Counted from the first letter of the stretch, positions 1 to 6,705 are shown. The stretch is DNA of 11,040 nucleotides from an uncultured Actinomycetes bacterium (GCA_945957335.1 CAMFLJ010000103.1:1-11040), one strand, 5' to 3'. Notes: generated by a model from the letters alone, not told the origin. Program-made: numbers and translations.

Positions 1-33
1 CCCCCGATCCCCCCGAACGAGCCGCAGGAACCG

Positions 34-1752
34 ATGACGACGACCGACCCCACGCCCTCGCCGACCGACCCCGCCGACCCGACCTCTGCCGCCGGGGCCA
101 CGGTGCACGGCATCGCCGAGGCCGTCTACCGACGGCGTTGGTGGACCCTCGCCGTGCTGTGCCTCAGCCTGCTCATCGTCTTCGTCGGCAACTCCAGCCT
201 CAACGTGGCGATCCCCACGCTCAGTCGCGAGCTGGGGGCCACCGAGTCCCAGCTGCAGTGGGTCATCGCCGTCTACTCGCTGGTGTTCGCCGGCCTGCTG
301 TTCACCACCGGCGCCCTCGGCGACCGCTTCGGCCGCAAGGGCGCGCTCCAGCTGGGCCTGCTGATCTTCTTCGGCGCCTGCCTGGCCGCCACCTTCTCCG
401 ACTCGATGGGCCAGATCATCGGGGCCCGGGCCGCCATGGGCCTCGGTGCCGCGCTGATCATGCCGTCGACGCTGTCGATCCTCGTCAACGTCTTCCCGCC
501 CCACGAGCGCACCAAGGCCATCGCCATCTGGGCCAGCGTCACCGGCGCAGCGGGTGCCATCGGGCCCGTGGCCAGCGGCTTCGTGCTCGACCACTTCTGG
601 TACGGCGCGGTGTTCCTCATCAACATCCCGTTCGTCACCACAGCGCTGATCGCCGGCATCTTCTTCGTGCCCAAGTCGCGCGACCCGGAGCACGGCGTGC
701 TCGACCCGGTCGGCGCCGTGCTGTCGATCATCGGCCTGTCGTCGCTCGTCTACGGCCTCATCGAGGCGCCCGAGCGGGGCTGGAGCGCACCGGTCACCCT
801 CGGCGCCTTCGGGGTGGCCGCCGTCGCCATCGCCCTGTTCGTCTGGTGGGAGCTGCGCATCGAGGAGCCGATGCTCGACATCCGCTTCTTCAAGAACAAG
901 GCGTTCTCGAGCGGCACCGCCGGGATGATGCTCGTGTTCCTGGCCATGTACGGGTCGATGTTCCTGATGACCCAGTACATCCAGATCATCCTCGGCTACA
1001 GCCCCTTCGCCACCTCGCTGCGGCTGCTGCCGATGGCGCCGATCATGATCATCGTGGCGCCGCTGACGCCGCGGCTCAGCGCCCGCTTCGGCGCCAACCG
1101 CACCGTCGCCGCCGGCATGGTGCTCATCGCCTGCGGGTTCATGATCCTGCGCACCACCACGGTCAGCTCGTCGGTGGCGGTCGTGATGATCGCCCTGGTC
1201 CCGATGACCTGCGGCATGGCCCTGGCCATGTCGCCGCTCACCGCCGCGATCATGTCGGCCGTGCCGGCCCGGCGCGCCGGTGCCGGCTCCGCCATGAACG
1301 ACGCCACCCGCGAGCTCGGCGCCGCCCTCGGCATCGCCGTGATGGGCAGCGTCGCCGCCTCGCAGTACGGCCACGCCGTGGACGGGCTCACCAACGGTCT
1401 CCCCGCCGAGCTCGCCACCAAGGCCCAGGCCTCCATCTCCGGTGCGCTCCAGGCGGCGTCGAGCCTGCCCGGTGCGGCCGGCGACGCGCTGCGCAACGGC
1501 GCCGAGGCCGCCTTCATGGACGGCATCCACTTCGCCGTCATGGCCGGCACCGCCATCGCGCTCATCGCCGCGGTGATCATCTACCGCTACCTGCCCCGCC
1601 AGCTCTCCCACGACGGGGCCATGCACGGTGGGGTCGAGGCGATGGAGGACGCCGCCGAGCTGGGCCTCGCCGGTGTGCCCCCGGTGTTCGCCGACGAGGA
1701 GTTCCCCGGTGACGACGACCGTCGTGTCGTCGCCGACCCGGCTGCCACCTGA
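34..1752 (+). CDS. MFS drug/proton antiporter, DHA2 (14-TM, EmrB/QacA-like) family
   Basis: The 572-residue protein has many hydrophobic segments between about residues 36 and 520, the usual DHA2 size of 14 membrane helices. Family landmarks are visible. The motif after TM2 is GDRFGRK at 96-102. The antiporter motif C runs over 171-182 with GPVASG. A DHA2-typical TQYIQIILGYSPFATSLR lies at 313-330, and GAGSAMNDATRELGAALG at 416-433. The expected role is proton-driven export of a hydrophobic or toxic compound across the inner membrane; the substrate cannot be read from sequence. The N-terminus (1-30) is Thr/Pro/Ala-rich and cytoplasmic, and the last 50 residues form an acidic tail. In TM1 the usual acidic residue of the LDxTIVNVALP-type motif is absent; the sequence is VGNSSLNVAIP (51-61). 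ATG 34 is preceded by AGGAA with only 3 nt spacing, so the exact start is slightly uncertain. No regulator gene is visible next to it. Confidence 0.93.
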   Translation: MTTTDPTPSPTDPADPTSAAGATVHGIAEAVYRRRWWTLAVLCLSLLIVFVGNSSLNVAIPTLSRELGATESQLQWVIAVYSLVFAGLLFTTGALGDRFGRKGALQLGLLIFFGACLAATFSDSMGQIIGARAAMGLGAALIMPSTLSILVNVFPPHERTKAIAIWASVTGAAGAIGPVASGFVLDHFWYGAVFLINIPFVTTALIAGIFFVPKSRDPEHGVLDPVGAVLSIIGLSSLVYGLIEAPERGWSAPVTLGAFGVAAVAIALFVWWELRIEEPMLDIRFFKNKAFSSGTAGMMLVFLAMYGSMFLMTQYIQIILGYSPFATSLRLLPMAPIMIIVAPLTPRLSARFGANRTVAAGMVLIACGFMILRTTTVSSSVAVVMIALVPMTCGMALAMSPLTAAIMSAVPARRAGAGSAMNDATRELGAALGIAVMGSVAASQYGHAVDGLTNGLPAELATKAQASISGALQAASSLPGAAGDALRNGAEAAFMDGIHFAVMAGTAIALIAAVIIYRYLPRQLSHDGAMHGGVEAMEDAAELGLAGVPPVFADEEFPGDDDRRVVADPAAT

Positions 1753-1792
1753 TCCACCCGGCGCGCCGCCCGGTGCCCGGTCGCGCCAGGCC

Positions 1793-1829
1793 CGCTCACT
1801 ACGCTCGTTGCGGGAGCAACAGGTGAGCG
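1793..1829. other. Nested hairpin in the gap after the exporter gene
   Basis: An outer 7-bp arm pair, CGCTCAC (1793-1799) and GTGAGCG (1823-1829), encloses an inner perfect stem GTTGC (1807-1811) and GCAAC (1816-1820) with a GGGA loop of GNRA type. No T-run follows on either strand, so it is a weak terminator candidate. It lies in the 108-bp gap between the exporter stop and the next start and could equally be an mRNA structure ahead of the 1861 gene. Confidence 0.4.
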
Positions 1830-1860
1830 CGGCCCGGCCGCGCCCGGAGAGAGGCGTCGG

Positions 1861-2556
1861 ATGTCGGAGGCAGGGCTGTCGGCCGCAGAGGTCGGCAAGG
1901 AGATCGCGGAGCACCTCGAGAAGCACGGCAACCACAGCGACGCGCGCAGCCGGCGCATCACCATCGTCGAGGCGATCCTGCTGGCCACGGTGGCGCTGCT
2001 GGCCGCGTGGTCGGGCTTCGCGGCGGCCAAGTGGAGCACCGAGTCGCGCCTCGAGCTGAGCCAGAGCACCAAGCACCGCACCCTGTCGAGCCAGGCCGAG
2101 CTGCGGGCGATGGAGGCCACCAACTTCGACGCCTCCACCTTCAACGCCTGGTTCACGGCGTGGGTGGCGGGCGACCAGAAGGCCCAGGACCTGGCGGCCC
2201 GTCGCTTCACCGACGAGTTCAAGGTGGCCTTCGACGCCTGGTTGGCCACCGACCCGGCCAACAACCCCAGCGCCCCCAAGGGCCCCACCTACATGCCCGA
2301 GTACGTGCAGCCCGACGAGGAGGTGGCGGCGGAGGAGACACGCCTGGCCGACGAGGCCTACGAGCACGGGGCCAAGTCGGGCGAGACCGCCGACGACTAC
2401 GTGCGCATCACCGTGCTGCTCGCGTCGGTCCTGTTCCTCGTCGGCATCAGCGGCCACTTCCGCATCCACTCGGCCCGCGTCGGGCTGATAACGGTGAGCG
2501 TGCTCATCCTCGTCTACGCCGGCTACCTGTTGATCGTCGCACCGAAGCCGGGCTGA
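1861..2556 (+). CDS. Three-TM membrane protein of unknown function
   Basis: The product is a 231-residue protein that I cannot assign to a characterised family. It has a hydrophilic, His-containing N-terminus (1-33) and a first membrane helix at about 34-54 ending in AAWSGFAAAKWS. A soluble, helix-prone segment follows at about 57-178, rich in Ala, Glu and Asp. Two more helices lie at about 181-198 and 206-226. This layout of one N-terminal helix, a long extracytoplasmic or cytoplasmic loop and two C-terminal helices resembles DUF4337-type membrane proteins, but that is only a resemblance of topology and of the AWSGxxAAxW patch. A good ribosome site, GGAGAGAGG (1846-1854), supports ATG 1861. 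The stop is 6 nt before the next start, so the two genes are almost certainly co-transcribed and translationally coupled. Confidence 0.8.
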   Translation: MSEAGLSAAEVGKEIAEHLEKHGNHSDARSRRITIVEAILLATVALLAAWSGFAAAKWSTESRLELSQSTKHRTLSSQAELRAMEATNFDASTFNAWFTAWVAGDQKAQDLAARRFTDEFKVAFDAWLATDPANNPSAPKGPTYMPEYVQPDEEVAAEETRLADEAYEHGAKSGETADDYVRITVLLASVLFLVGISGHFRIHSARVGLITVSVLILVYAGYLLIVAPKPG

Positions 2557-2562
2557 CCCACC

Positions 2563-3216
2563 GTGTCCGACCGCACCGACGAGCAGGCGGGCGGGCAGGA
2601 GGGCGAGTACATCGCCCGCGGCTTCCTCACCATCGCGCTCGTCGTGCTGGCGGTCGGCGCGCTCGTGCTGTGGCTGTGGCTCCGGCCCCTTCGAGAGGGC
2701 CCCGCCCAGGCGGTGGGGCTGTGGCTCGGCTGCCTGCTGCTCGTGGGTGGTGTGGTGCTGGTGTGGTCGCCCGCCCAGCGCCACCACGTCGAGGGGCGGG
2801 CCCGGGTGCGCGAGTGGCTCGCGGTCGCGGTGCTGGTGCTCGTCTCGGGGCTGATGGCCCTGCTCGGCGTGGTGGTCACGCGCGAGGACCGGCGCCCGGC
2901 ACTGCGCTCGCTCGTCGAGACCGCCGTGGTCGACCAGCCGGTGGGCTTCGTCCACGAGACGACGTGGGCGTACCAGCCCCGATTCACCGGTGGGCTGGGC
3001 CGCAAGGACTGGAGCGTGTGCCGCACCTACCGGGTGGCGGCCGGCGACCCGCGGCTGGTGGTCGACCACGTCGAGGCGGCCCTGCTGGCGGCGGGCGTCG
3101 ACGCCGGCGAGGTCGAGCACCAGCCGGGCGACGGCACCTGGCGCTACTCGGAGGTCACCGTCGACGGGAGCGACGTGGTCGTGTGCGTGCTCGAGGTCGA
3201 CCCCGAGGCCCGCTGA
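2563..3216 (+). CDS. Three-TM membrane protein with C-terminal soluble domain, unknown function
   Basis: The product has 217 residues and starts at GTG 2563, only 6 nt after the stop of the upstream membrane-protein gene. No separate ribosome site is visible, so translation probably depends on coupling. Hydrophobic helices lie at about 19-40, 49-68 and 85-106. A soluble domain of about 110 residues follows (107-217). It contains two cysteines (in WSVCRTYRV and VVVCVLEVD) and a strand-rich ending, WRYSEVTVDGSDVVVCVLEV. I do not recognise this domain. The pairing with the preceding three-TM protein suggests a two-protein membrane assembly, which is inference from gene order only. Coding preference (third-position GC) is strong, so the gene is real even though its function is unknown. 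Confidence 0.75.
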   Translation: MSDRTDEQAGGQEGEYIARGFLTIALVVLAVGALVLWLWLRPLREGPAQAVGLWLGCLLLVGGVVLVWSPAQRHHVEGRARVREWLAVAVLVLVSGLMALLGVVVTREDRRPALRSLVETAVVDQPVGFVHETTWAYQPRFTGGLGRKDWSVCRTYRVAAGDPRLVVDHVEAALLAAGVDAGEVEHQPGDGTWRYSEVTVDGSDVVVCVLEVDPEAR

Positions 3217-3263
3217 CCCACCCCGAGGTCGTCCGGTCCGGGGCGGCGTGCGGGGCTCGGGCC

Positions 3264-3269
3264 TACGCT
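3264..3269 (+). promoter_or_regulatory. Possible -10 box for the lipoprotein gene
   Basis: TACGCT fits the TANNNT -10 pattern seen elsewhere in this window. It would start a transcript near 3276, leaving a leader of about 30 nt that contains the ribosome site GGGAGGT (3297-3303). No recognisable -35 box is found 16-18 nt upstream, so this is tentative. Confidence 0.35.
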
Positions 3270-3307
3270 GCCGGAGGTCGGGGGCCGTCGAGCAGCGGGA
3301 GGTCGTG

Positions 3308-4177
3308 ATGGCCGAGCGTCGAGGATCGGGCCGACGTGTCGGGCGGGCGGTCGCCACGATGGCGTCGCTCGCGCTGGTGGCTGTCGCCGCGTCCTGCGGT
3401 TCGTCGGCGACGACGTCGACTCCGGGCACCACCACGACGACCGCGCCGCCGGGCCCGAGCATCACCATCGAGCCCGCGACCGGGCTCACGAACGGCCAGA
3501 CGGTCACCGTCACGGGCCGTGGGTTCCCGGCCAACAGCACCGTCGGGTACGCGCAGTGCGCCGTCGGCGGTGACCCGCTGCAGTCGTGCGCCAGCTCGAG
3601 CTCGTCGTCCGGCATCGCCGACGCGTCGGGAGCGGTGAGCGCGACCGTCGTTGTCCACGCCGTCATCGGCACCCCGGGCGGCCTCGTCGACTGCAGCACG
3701 GAGGGGGCCTGCGAGCTCCTGGTCGGCATGCTGCCCGCTGCGGCGATCGGCGCGACCGAGGCGGTCCAGGTCGCACCGACGCAGCCGTCGTCACCGCTCC
3801 CGGCTCCGACCTGCGCCGGCCCCTACTCGCCGGTCGGGTGGTTCCGGGGCGCGGTCGGGGTGCCGCAGCTGCCGCCGAACGTGTCGGGCACCGCACGGCC
3901 CTACGTCGACGCGGGGGCGGCGGTCGCCGTGGCCGAGGACGGCGACGACCTGGTGCTCACCGTGGCCTACGAGGGCGCCACCCGCACGTTCACGACGGCG
4001 CCCCGTGGCGCCGGGAGCAACTACGACCGCACGCCCGGGCCGAGCGACACGCGCTACGGGCTCGTCTCGATCGTGACCGCCGACGACGGCGCGATCTACG
4101 TCACCCTCGAGCAGAACAACAGCGGCGACTACGCCCGCATCGGCTGGCGCTTCGACGACCCGTGCGCGGCGGCCTGA
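3308..4177 (+). CDS. Lipoprotein with neocarzinostatin-like domain
   Basis: The product is a 289-residue exported protein. Residues 1-29 are an Arg-rich signal peptide with a hydrophobic core, ending in AAS before Cys30, a near-consensus lipobox, so it is probably lipidated and held on the outer face of the membrane. A Thr/Pro linker (33-50) follows. Residues 51-155 match the neocarzinostatin apoprotein family (immunoglobulin-like fold). ITIEPATGLTNGQTVTVTG at 52-70 parallels the first strands, QCA then Cys 10 residues later (C84/C94) matches the first family disulfide, and VDCSTEGAC (C129/C135) matches the second, with DASGA between them. A second C-terminal domain (169-286) is strand-rich, bounded by C169 and C286, and unrecognised. 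ATG 3308 is chosen for the GGGAGGT ribosome site. No enediyne biosynthesis genes are nearby, so a role as an antibiotic carrier is not supported; ligand binding or an envelope role is possible. Confidence 0.85.
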   Translation: MAERRGSGRRVGRAVATMASLALVAVAASCGSSATTSTPGTTTTTAPPGPSITIEPATGLTNGQTVTVTGRGFPANSTVGYAQCAVGGDPLQSCASSSSSSGIADASGAVSATVVVHAVIGTPGGLVDCSTEGACELLVGMLPAAAIGATEAVQVAPTQPSSPLPAPTCAGPYSPVGWFRGAVGVPQLPPNVSGTARPYVDAGAAVAVAEDGDDLVLTVAYEGATRTFTTAPRGAGSNYDRTPGPSDTRYGLVSIVTADDGAIYVTLEQNNSGDYARIGWRFDDPCAAA

Positions 4178-4204
4178 GAGCAGCTCCGACCCGCCGCTGA
4201 CGCG

Positions 4205-4615
4205 TCAGTCGTCGGGGGTGGGCACCGGCTCGAGGTCGAGGGCCACCGCGGCCAGCACCTGGCGCGGGTCGAGGGTGAGGTAGCGCACGGGGGAGGGGAG
4301 CCGGCTCGCCGCGGCCAGGTGGATGGCGTCGACGACCCGAAGGCCGAAGTCGGCGCCGATCTCGGCGGCGCGGGTGAGGCACCGCTCGTCGACGGGGACC
4401 ACGTGGAAGGCGTCCCAGTCGGCGTGGAAGAGGCGGGTGAGGTGATCGGCCTGGCGTCGGCTGGTGGCCAGGCGGGCGAGCAGGATCGACACCTCGCAGC
4501 GCACCAGCTCCGACGCGCACCACACCGGATCGGCATCCATGAGCGCGCTGACCTGCTCGCTCTCGGGCTCGTCGACGTACCGCTTGACCAGGGCCGACGT
4601 GTCGACGGCGAGCAT
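4205..4615 (-). CDS. PIN-domain ribonuclease toxin (VapC-like)
   Basis: The 136-residue protein has the length of a VapC toxin. The acidic PIN active-site residues are all visible: Asp5 in VDTSALVK, Glu41 in RCEVSILLA, Asp96 in VDAIHLAAA and Asp116 in LTLDPR. These carboxylates bind the Mg2+ used to cleave RNA, typically tRNA or rRNA in VapC enzymes; the target here is unknown. The ATG (4615-4613) overlaps the antitoxin TGA by one base (TGATG), giving coupled translation with the antitoxin made first. It converges on the lipoprotein gene, leaving 27 bp between the stops. It looks intact and presumably active, so it needs its antitoxin. Confidence 0.92.
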   Translation of the reverse strand: MLAVDTSALVKRYVDEPESEQVSALMDADPVWCASELVRCEVSILLARLATSRRQADHLTRLFHADWDAFHVVPVDERCLTRAAEIGADFGLRVVDAIHLAAASRLPSPVRYLTLDPRQVLAAVALDLEPVPTPDD

Positions 4616-4881
4616 CAGCGCACCTTCCGCAGCTCGACGTCGCTGCGGGCGTCGACGGGCATGCGCTCGCGCTCGACCGGCTCGGCCGAGGGGCGCAGCC
4701 GGGGTGCGCGCACCGCGCCGTGGGCGACCAGCTCGGCCAGGCCGTCGGCCCGCCCACCGTCGACGGGGCCGAGCACCGCCACCGGCCGGCCCGACTGGGT
4801 GACGACGATCGACTCTCCCTCGGCAGCCCGGCGCACGAACATGGCCAACCCGGCGCGCAGCTCCCTGATCCCGATCTCCAC
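4615..4881 (-). CDS. Phd/YefM-type antitoxin
   Basis: The product is an 88-residue antitoxin that would bind operator DNA with its N-terminus and neutralise the PIN toxin with its C-terminus. The N-terminal part, IGIRELRAGLAMFVRRAAEG (3-22) followed by ESIVVTQSGRPVAVLGPV (23-40), is the classic Phd/YefM fold: the RELR helix and the strand pair around SGRPVAVL. The tail (60-88) is Arg/Pro/Glu-rich and likely disordered until toxin is bound. I chose GTG 4881 because upstream in-frame starts would place the operator inside the gene and because a TACGGT -10 box lies 6 nt before it, which implies a leaderless message. No ribosome site at proper spacing is present. Expected regulation is repression by the antitoxin or the toxin-antitoxin complex at 4901-4920. 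Confidence 0.88.
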   Translation of the reverse strand: MEIGIRELRAGLAMFVRRAAEGESIVVTQSGRPVAVLGPVDGGRADGLAELVAHGAVRAPRLRPSAEPVERERMPVDARSDVELRKVR

Positions 4882-4887
4882 GGGAGC

Positions 4888-4893
4888 ACCGTA
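4888..4893 (-). promoter_or_regulatory. -10 box of the toxin-antitoxin promoter (leaderless)
   Basis: On the minus strand TACGGT lies at 4893-4888, 6 nt before the GTG start. Transcription would begin at or one base from the start codon. No good -35 box is seen; the expected position (about 4911-4916) lies inside the operator. Confidence 0.6.
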
Positions 4894-4900
4894 GCCCCTG

Positions 4901-4920
4901 TGTGTACACATGTGGACACA
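4901..4920. promoter_or_regulatory. Tandem palindromic operator of the toxin-antitoxin operon
   Basis: A perfect 10-bp palindrome TGTGTACACA (4901-4910) is followed directly by TGTGGACACA (4911-4920), the same sequence with one change that spoils its symmetry. The two sit exactly 10 bp apart, one helical turn, covering the spacer and -35 zone of the antitoxin promoter. A perfect palindrome next to a degenerate one, with TGTACA cores, is the arrangement known for Phd and YefM autorepression. Confidence 0.75.
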
Positions 4921-4927
4921 CCGCGCC

Positions 4928-4956
4928 TTGCGAGGGTGCGGGGTGCCCTCTACGGT
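4928..4956 (+). promoter_or_regulatory. Promoter of the acyl-CoA dehydrogenase gene (leaderless)
   Basis: TTGCGA (4928-4933) and TACGGT (4951-4956) are separated by the ideal 17 bp, and the -10 box ends 8 nt before ATG 4965. This predicts a leaderless transcript and decides the start: the longer frame upstream would read through the promoter. The -35 box begins 7 bp from the toxin-antitoxin operator, so the two divergent promoters share an 83-bp region. Confidence 0.65.
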
Positions 4957-4964
4957 CCGCACCC

Positions 4965-6080
4965 ATGAACTTCGCCTTCTCAGAGGAGCAGGAAGAGCTC
5001 CGCAACATCGTCCGCCAGTTCCTCGAGGCCAAGAGCCCCGAGTCCGCCGTCCGCGAGCAGATGGAGACCGAGCGGGGCTACGACCCCGACGTCTGGTCGC
5101 AGATGGCCGAGCAGCTCGGCCTCCAGAGCCTGATCGTGCCCGAGGAGTTCGGCGGCCAGGGCTTCGGCTACGTCGAGCTCATCGTCGTGCTCGAGGAGAT
5201 GGGCCGCGCCCTGCTGTGCGCCCCGTTCTTCTCCACCGTCGTGCTCGCCACCAACACGCTGCTGCAGGCCGGTGACGACGACGCCAAGGCCGCCCACCTG
5301 CCGGGCATCGCCTCGGGCGAGACCATCGCCACCCTCGCCATCACCGAGCCCAACGGCAAGTGGGACGAGAGCGGCATCGAGGCCACCGCCACCAACGACG
5401 GCGGCACCTGGAAGATCAACGGCACCAAGTCGTTCGTGATCGACGGCCACACCGCCGACCTGATCATCGTCGCCGCCAAGACCGGCGCCGGCACCAGCCT
5501 CTTCACCGTGGCCGGCGACGCCGCCGGGCTCACCCGCACCGCGCTGGCCACCATGGACCAGACCCGCAAGCAGGCCAAGCTCGACTTCGACGGCGTCGAG
5601 GCCACCCTCCTCGGTGCCGACGGCGCCGGCTGGGACACCCTCTCCACCGTCCTCGACCTCGCCGCCGTCGGCCTCGCCGCCGAAGAGGTGGGCGGCGCCC
5701 AGTACGTGCTCGAGATGGCCGTGCAGTACGCCAAGGACCGCGTGCAGTTCGGTCGCCCGATCGGCTCGTTCCAGGCCATCAAGCACAAGTGCGCCGACAT
5801 GCTGCTCGAGGTCGAGTCGGCCAAGTCGGCCGCCTACTACGCCGGCTGGTGCGCCTCGGAGCTGAACGACGAGCTGCCCGCCGTGGCCTCGCTGGCCAAG
5901 GCCTACTGCTCCGACGCCTACTTCCACGCCGCCGCCGAGAACATCCAGATCCACGGTGGCATCGGCTTCACCTGGGAGCACCCCGCCCACCTGTACTTCA
6001 AGCGGGCCAAGTCGTCGGAGCTGCTCTTCGGTGACCCGAGCTACCACCGTGAGCTGCTCGCCCAGCGCATCGGCATCTGA
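4965..6080 (+). CDS. Acyl-CoA dehydrogenase (FadE type)
   Basis: The 371-residue FAD enzyme would introduce the alpha-beta double bond into an acyl-CoA and pass electrons to electron-transfer flavoprotein. It has the full three-part fold: an N-terminal helical domain (about 1-118, beginning FAFSEEQEELRNIVRQFLE), a beta domain (about 119-225, with TLAITEPNG at 123-131) and a C-terminal helical domain with RVQFGRPIGSFQAIKHKCADM (259-279). QIHGGIGFTWEHPAHLYFKRA (328-348) is the signature of the actinobacterial FadE subgroup that includes steroid side-chain enzymes such as FadE28/ChsE. Glu240/Glu241 in LAAEEVGG are candidates for the catalytic base by analogy with enzymes using a helix-G glutamate. 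The substrate is not determinable. Steroid-type enzymes usually work as heteromers of adjacent genes, but this one stands alone. The start at 4965 is set by the promoter and by family length. Confidence 0.93.
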   Translation: MNFAFSEEQEELRNIVRQFLEAKSPESAVREQMETERGYDPDVWSQMAEQLGLQSLIVPEEFGGQGFGYVELIVVLEEMGRALLCAPFFSTVVLATNTLLQAGDDDAKAAHLPGIASGETIATLAITEPNGKWDESGIEATATNDGGTWKINGTKSFVIDGHTADLIIVAAKTGAGTSLFTVAGDAAGLTRTALATMDQTRKQAKLDFDGVEATLLGADGAGWDTLSTVLDLAAVGLAAEEVGGAQYVLEMAVQYAKDRVQFGRPIGSFQAIKHKCADMLLEVESAKSAAYYAGWCASELNDELPAVASLAKAYCSDAYFHAAAENIQIHGGIGFTWEHPAHLYFKRAKSSELLFGDPSYHRELLAQRIGI

Positions 6081-6098
6081 TCCGGGCCCGAGCCCGGA
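6081..6098 (+). terminator. GC hairpin directly after the acyl-CoA dehydrogenase stop
   Basis: TCCGGGC (6081-6087) and GCCCGGA (6092-6098) form a perfect 7-bp stem with a CCGA loop, starting at the base after the TGA. There is no T-tract, as is common for hairpins in GC-rich actinobacteria, so termination may be partial. The next gene begins 24 nt later. Confidence 0.5.
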
Positions 6099-6122
6099 CA
6101 CCGGAACCCTGACGGGACGGCC

Positions 6123-6614
6123 GTGATCGTCTTCATCGTCATCACGGCCGTCCTCGTCGTGGCCCTCGCCCTCGTGGCGGTGGGCCGTGTCACCTGGCGG
6201 CTGCAGGACCAGGCCCCGCCCGCGGTCTACGAGGTCGACGAGGCGGTCGAGTTCGTGGCCGACCGGCTGCCCGACGAGGTCACCGCCCAGCTCAGCTTCG
6301 ACGACGTGCGCGAGATCCTGCAGTGGCACGTCGAGTACCTCGCCGATCGCGGGGTGGCCGTCGGCAAGGGCGACGACCGGCTCGTGGCCGGCCCGCTCGT
6401 GGCGGCCGAGGACGACGCCCTGGCCTACGTGCTGGGCAAGGCCGCCGAGGCCGACATGGAGGTCGACGACGTGTGGGTCGTGCAGGTCCTCGACGCCAAC
6501 GAGGAGTACCTGCGGGCCATCGGCGCCATCGGCGAGGCCATCGCCCCGGCCGAGCCCACCGAGGCACCAACGGGCGACGACGCGCCCCCGGCCGACGGCC
6601 CCGCCCCCGGCTGA
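6123..6614 (+). CDS. Single-TM protein of unknown function
   Basis: The product has 163 residues. Residues 1-22 form one hydrophobic helix (IVFIVITAVLVVALALVAVG) followed by an Arg-containing boundary, giving a membrane-anchored protein with its soluble part probably in the cytoplasm. The soluble region includes an acidic, amphipathic stretch around YEVDEAVEFVADRLPDEVTAQLSFDDVREILQW (36-68; only the pattern matters) and an Asp/Glu-rich segment to about 140. It ends in a Pro/Ala/Asp low-complexity tail (about 143-163). I do not recognise a named family. The start is GTG 6123; a weak GGGA lies about 7 nt upstream. It follows the acyl-CoA dehydrogenase at 42 nt with a hairpin between, so it may be transcribed by readthrough. 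Coding bias is strong and it looks like a real gene. Confidence 0.75.
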   Translation: MIVFIVITAVLVVALALVAVGRVTWRLQDQAPPAVYEVDEAVEFVADRLPDEVTAQLSFDDVREILQWHVEYLADRGVAVGKGDDRLVAGPLVAAEDDALAYVLGKAAEADMEVDDVWVVQVLDANEEYLRAIGAIGEAIAPAEPTEAPTGDDAPPADGPAPG

Positions 6615-6641
6615 CCCGCTTCATCTCGCGTTCACGAAAAT

Positions 6642-6660
6642 CCACCTCGAAACCACCTCG
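6642..6660 (+). repeat. Two 8-bp direct repeats, CCACCTCG
   Basis: CCACCTCG occurs at 6642-6649 and 6653-6660, 11 bp apart, upstream of the structured element. The reverse complement of its first seven bases, GAGGTGG, occurs twice downstream: at 6691-6697 inside the long ribosome site and at 6733-6739 inside the micro-ORF. The repeats could be operator half-sites or, if transcribed, arms able to mask those segments. Confidence 0.5.
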
Positions 6661-6705
6661 GTGCTGGCACACTGGCCGGACCAAGGAAAGGAGGTGGTCC
6701 ACAAG

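Noticed and set aside
2007..3308. Alternative plus-strand frame of about 430 codons across the two membrane-protein genes
   Set aside because: Arg/Gly/Pro-rich shadow in another frame; the two real genes show membrane helices and correct third-position GC.
4902..4964. Upstream in-frame ATG extending the acyl-CoA dehydrogenase by 21 residues
   Set aside because: The extension would translate the operator and promoter and adds Cys/Pro-rich residues with no family counterpart; family proteins start near MNFAFSEEQ.
4980..6329. Long minus-strand open frame of about 450 codons opposite the acyl-CoA dehydrogenase
   Set aside because: It is an antisense shadow typical of GC-rich DNA: Val/Gly/Leu/Asp/His-rich with no domain, and it runs through a gene with clear family motifs and on into the next one.
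6666..6681. TGGCAC-like sigma-54 promoter element
   Set aside because: TGGCAC (about 6665-6670) is present, but no TTGCA follows at the required distance, and sigma-54 is generally absent from actinobacteria.
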